Shown here in pieces: positions 15,034 to 16,802 of a stretch of DNA of 16,802 nucleotides. The translations under genes and the position numbers were made by a program. This DNA is from an uncultured Bacteroidota bacterium (GTDB lineage Bacteria > Bacteroidota > Bacteroidia > UBA7662): NCBI GenBank assembly GCA_903856555.1, contig CAIOCC010000174.1:1-16802 (forward strand), written 5' to 3'. Position 1 is the stretch's first letter. Each line of letters begins with the position of its first letter. Under the pieces are notes generated by a model. The model was given only the letters and a program-made list of their open reading frames with translations. It was not told the origin of the DNA and did no database searches.

Positions 15034-15945
15034 ATGTCAACCAAAAATCTTGCCTTGTTGGTCGATCCCCTGGTAGGGGGTCGCCAACGCCTCAAATCCC
15101 AACTTGCGACCTTCTATAAGGTCCAAGAATTTTCCAACAATGAAGCGGTCATGTCCAAAGCGCATCGCATGAACCCGCACCTTTTGGTCCTCGTTATCCG
15201 TGCAATGCACCCAGAGCCTTGGGGTATTGTACGTTATATACGCGGTCACAGCCGCTTGTCCCATTTGCCCATCCTTTGTTTGGCGGATCCGCCGGATCCG
15301 CTCCTTTGGGAAAAGGCCTTGGAGGCCGGTGCGGATCTCATTCTGCCGACCGAATCTTCAAAATCCTTGTTCCAGTTGGGCTGCCTACGCTTGGTGAATC
15401 ATTTGCACATGGTGTGCAGGTATGCCTATCAGAAATACCTCTACGATGACAAAAAAGCCCCCTTAACCTCCGAAGATGAGCGATTTTTGGGGTTATTGCA
15501 TGAATACACCCGCCAAAACATGCACAGGGTGGACTTGCAGGTGGCCGATATGGCGGATGCCCTCTCCCTGAGTTGCTCCCAATTGGATCGTCGATTGGAT
15601 CGGCTTCTGGGGATGAGCCCCAAACAATTCCTGTCGGAGCATCGACTCAACGCCGCCTTTCATCTGTTGGCAACCCGCCGTGGCAATGTTTCGGAGGTTT
15701 CGGCTTTGACCGGCTTCAAAAGCCTTTCGTACTTCTCAACCCGCTTCAGCGATCGTTTCCAAGCCAATCCATCGGTGGTCAGGGAGAACAGGTCGCCCGA
15801 TGATTATGCCGGTCCTTGGAAGGAAATGGCCAGCAGGTTGGGTCTGGACGGGCCTCCGGTGGTCCATCGCTCCCTGCGCAAGCCCCAAGCCCAAGTTTCG
15901 GTGCGCCGGCGTTCCTCCGGGGATGGTCCCGTTAAAAAATCATGA
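15034..15945 (+). CDS. AraC-family regulator with a degenerate receiver-like N-terminal domain
   Basis: The protein has 303 residues. Residues 5-120 have the beta/alpha rhythm of a response-regulator receiver: LALLVDP, MNPHLLVLVI, LPILCLAD, AGADLILPT. Of the key residues only Asp11 remains. The phosphoacceptor position is Val54, the Thr/Ser position Ala84 and the Lys position Thr106. It is therefore unlikely to be switched by phosphorylation. A linker (about 121-165) leads to an AraC-type double helix-turn-helix at 168-250, with helices around 171-188 and 219-240 and the usual GFKSLSYFSTRFSDRF motif. A basic tail (about 278-303) ends the protein. No histidine kinase lies nearby. Targets are unknown; the neighbouring exported protein gene and its own promoter are the simplest candidates. 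Confidence 0.85.
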   Translation: MSTKNLALLVDPLVGGRQRLKSQLATFYKVQEFSNNEAVMSKAHRMNPHLLVLVIRAMHPEPWGIVRYIRGHSRLSHLPILCLADPPDPLLWEKALEAGADLILPTESSKSLFQLGCLRLVNHLHMVCRYAYQKYLYDDKKAPLTSEDERFLGLLHEYTRQNMHRVDLQVADMADALSLSCSQLDRRLDRLLGMSPKQFLSEHRLNAAFHLLATRRGNVSEVSALTGFKSLSYFSTRFSDRFQANPSVVRENRSPDDYAGPWKEMASRLGLDGPPVVHRSLRKPQAQVSVRRRSSGDGPVKKS

Positions 15946-15953
15946 ACAATCTC

Positions 15954-15984
15954 TTGGGCCTTTGAAGAGAATGCGTTAGATTTG
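15954..15984 (+). promoter_or_regulatory. Promoter of the exported hydrolase-like gene
   Basis: TTG (15954-15956), a 20-base spacer and TAGATTTG (15977-15984) form the best full match in the window to the Bacteroidota promoter TTG-N19-21-TAnnTTTG. The transcript would start near 15991, about 14 bases before the ATG, in an A-rich leader typical of well-translated genes in this phylum. Confidence 0.75.
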
Positions 15985-16004
15985 AACAAACTAAAAATTT
16001 CAGT

Positions 16005-16802
16005 ATGAGAAAAACCCTTCTTTTGGCTCTATTCCTTTTGATAGGTATGGGGCAATGGGTCATGGCTCAGGGCAACCGTTACCTCTCCGAGGTCTTCACG
16101 GATGCCCAGATTACCGTGACCAACAACGTGGTTTACGGCGCCAACAATCACTTTTTCCCGCCCACCACGACCTATCCTGTAGCCAACCTGACCATGCGGG
16201 TTTACCAACCAACGCAGTCGGTTGACGCGAACCAGGCACGTCCGGTCATGGTTTACATCCACACCGGGAACTTTTTGCCCCCGGTCATCAACGGTGGCAT
16301 CACAGGTAGTATTGACGACTCATCAGCAGTCAATATGTGCAGGCAGTGGGCCAAGCGGGGTTATGTGGTCATTGCCCCCAAATACCGTGTAGGTTGGAAC
16401 CCATTGGCCGCTACCCAGCTTGAGCGCACTGCTCAATTGTTGAATGCGGTTTATCGGGCGATCAACGATATCAAAACATCCGTCCGCTTCATGCGCAAAA
16501 CGGTGGCCATTGATGGCAATCCCTACAAAATTGATCAAAGCAAAATCACGCTATTTGGCGTGGGTTCCGGTGGTTATGTGGCGTTGGCCTACCCCACCAT
16601 GAATCAGTGGTCCGAAGTGAGTCTGCCTAAGTTCCAATTGCCCAACGGTCAATCGGTGATCGACTCCAACATCGTGGGGAACCTCGATGGTTTTGGTGGT
16701 CTGCTCAACCAAAACAACTGGCCGGGCTATTCCTCTGCGGTAAATATGGCCATCAATGTGGGCGGTGCAATGGCCGACACTTCTTGGTTGGATGGCGGTG
16801 AA
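16005..16802 (+). CDS. Exported alpha/beta-hydrolase-like (carboxylesterase fold) protein, 3' end outside window
   Basis: The frame is open from the ATG at 16005 to the end of the window, 266 residues. MRKTLLLALFLLIGMGQWVMA followed by Gln is a clear signal peptide, cut at about residue 21. LTMRVYQP, VMVYIHTGNF (82-90) and WAKRGYVVIAPKYRVG (115-130) follow the start of carboxylesterase-type alpha/beta hydrolases. HTGNF stands at the oxyanion HGGGF place. The helix with DIKTSVRFMRKT (155-166) precedes ITLFGVGSGGYVAL, the nucleophile elbow. Aligned with the usual FGESAGG, the serine is replaced by Gly187 and a serine follows one place later (Ser188). The protein may be inactive or use another arrangement. 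The missing C-terminus may carry a type IX sorting domain, which cannot be checked here. It has a strong promoter of its own. Confidence 0.85.
   Translation, partial: MRKTLLLALFLLIGMGQWVMAQGNRYLSEVFTDAQITVTNNVVYGANNHFFPPTTTYPVANLTMRVYQPTQSVDANQARPVMVYIHTGNFLPPVINGGITGSIDDSSAVNMCRQWAKRGYVVIAPKYRVGWNPLAATQLERTAQLLNAVYRAINDIKTSVRFMRKTVAIDGNPYKIDQSKITLFGVGSGGYVALAYPTMNQWSEVSLPKFQLPNGQSVIDSNIVGNLDGFGGLLNQNNWPGYSSAVNMAINVGGAMADTSWLDGGE

Noticed and set aside
15285..15300. Two tandem CGGATCCG palindromes
   Set aside because: They lie inside the regulator reading frame and encode a repeated Asp-Pro pair; nothing points to a regulatory role.
1..16802. Phage, transposon, CRISPR or defence island
   Set aside because: No transposase, integrase, inverted-repeat ends, spaced repeats or nuclease/toxin genes were seen; the genes are mostly core metabolism and envelope functions.

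Overview
The window reads as ordinary chromosomal DNA of a Bacteroidota bacterium, possibly of the Saprospiria type. The class-level guess is weak. The phylum-level call rests on four things: DUF4199 membrane proteins beside a DPM1/GtrB-like glycosyltransferase, start regions that are A/T-rich and mostly lack Shine-Dalgarno sequences, several TAnnTTTG (-7) promoter boxes, and a Bacteroidota-style arginine decarboxylase. Genes are closely packed. Two convergent pairs overlap at their 3' ends, and no mobile element, CRISPR array, tRNA or rRNA was seen.

Layout. From 1 to 3815 (+) runs a tight five-gene series: an unknown acidic protein cut by the left edge, two DUF4199-type membrane proteins, a membrane-anchored family 2 glycosyltransferase and a family 4 glycosyltransferase. 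It looks like an envelope glycan or lipid-linked sugar unit. From 4468 down to 3812 (-) is a short transaldolase. Just upstream of it, at 4582-4487 (-), is a small SRP RNA gene that no protein scan would show; it has its own -7 box and a T-tract terminator. From 4675 to 6294 (+) is an acyl-CoA carboxylase carboxyltransferase of methylcrotonyl-CoA type. From 6540 to 6364 (-) is a 58-residue basic protein with its own promoter.

The region 6622-10926 centres on arginine: arginine decarboxylase (-) is divergent from arginase and arginyl-tRNA synthetase (both +). The three enzymes send arginine to agmatine, to ornithine plus urea, or to protein synthesis. Next come a flotillin-like protein FloA (+) and, overlapping it tail to tail, an HtrA/DegP-type envelope protease (-). 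Both act at or near the membrane. Imidazolonepropionase of histidine breakdown (+) is divergent from the protease.

The last part holds an AraC-type regulator whose N-terminal receiver-like domain has lost its phosphorylation residues, then an exported alpha/beta-hydrolase-like protein that runs off the right edge and seems to lack the nucleophile serine. I found no convincing new multi-gene system. The best leads are the pseudo-receiver regulator, the serine-less secreted hydrolase next to it, the repeat pair upstream of the regulator, and the unknown small and acidic proteins.
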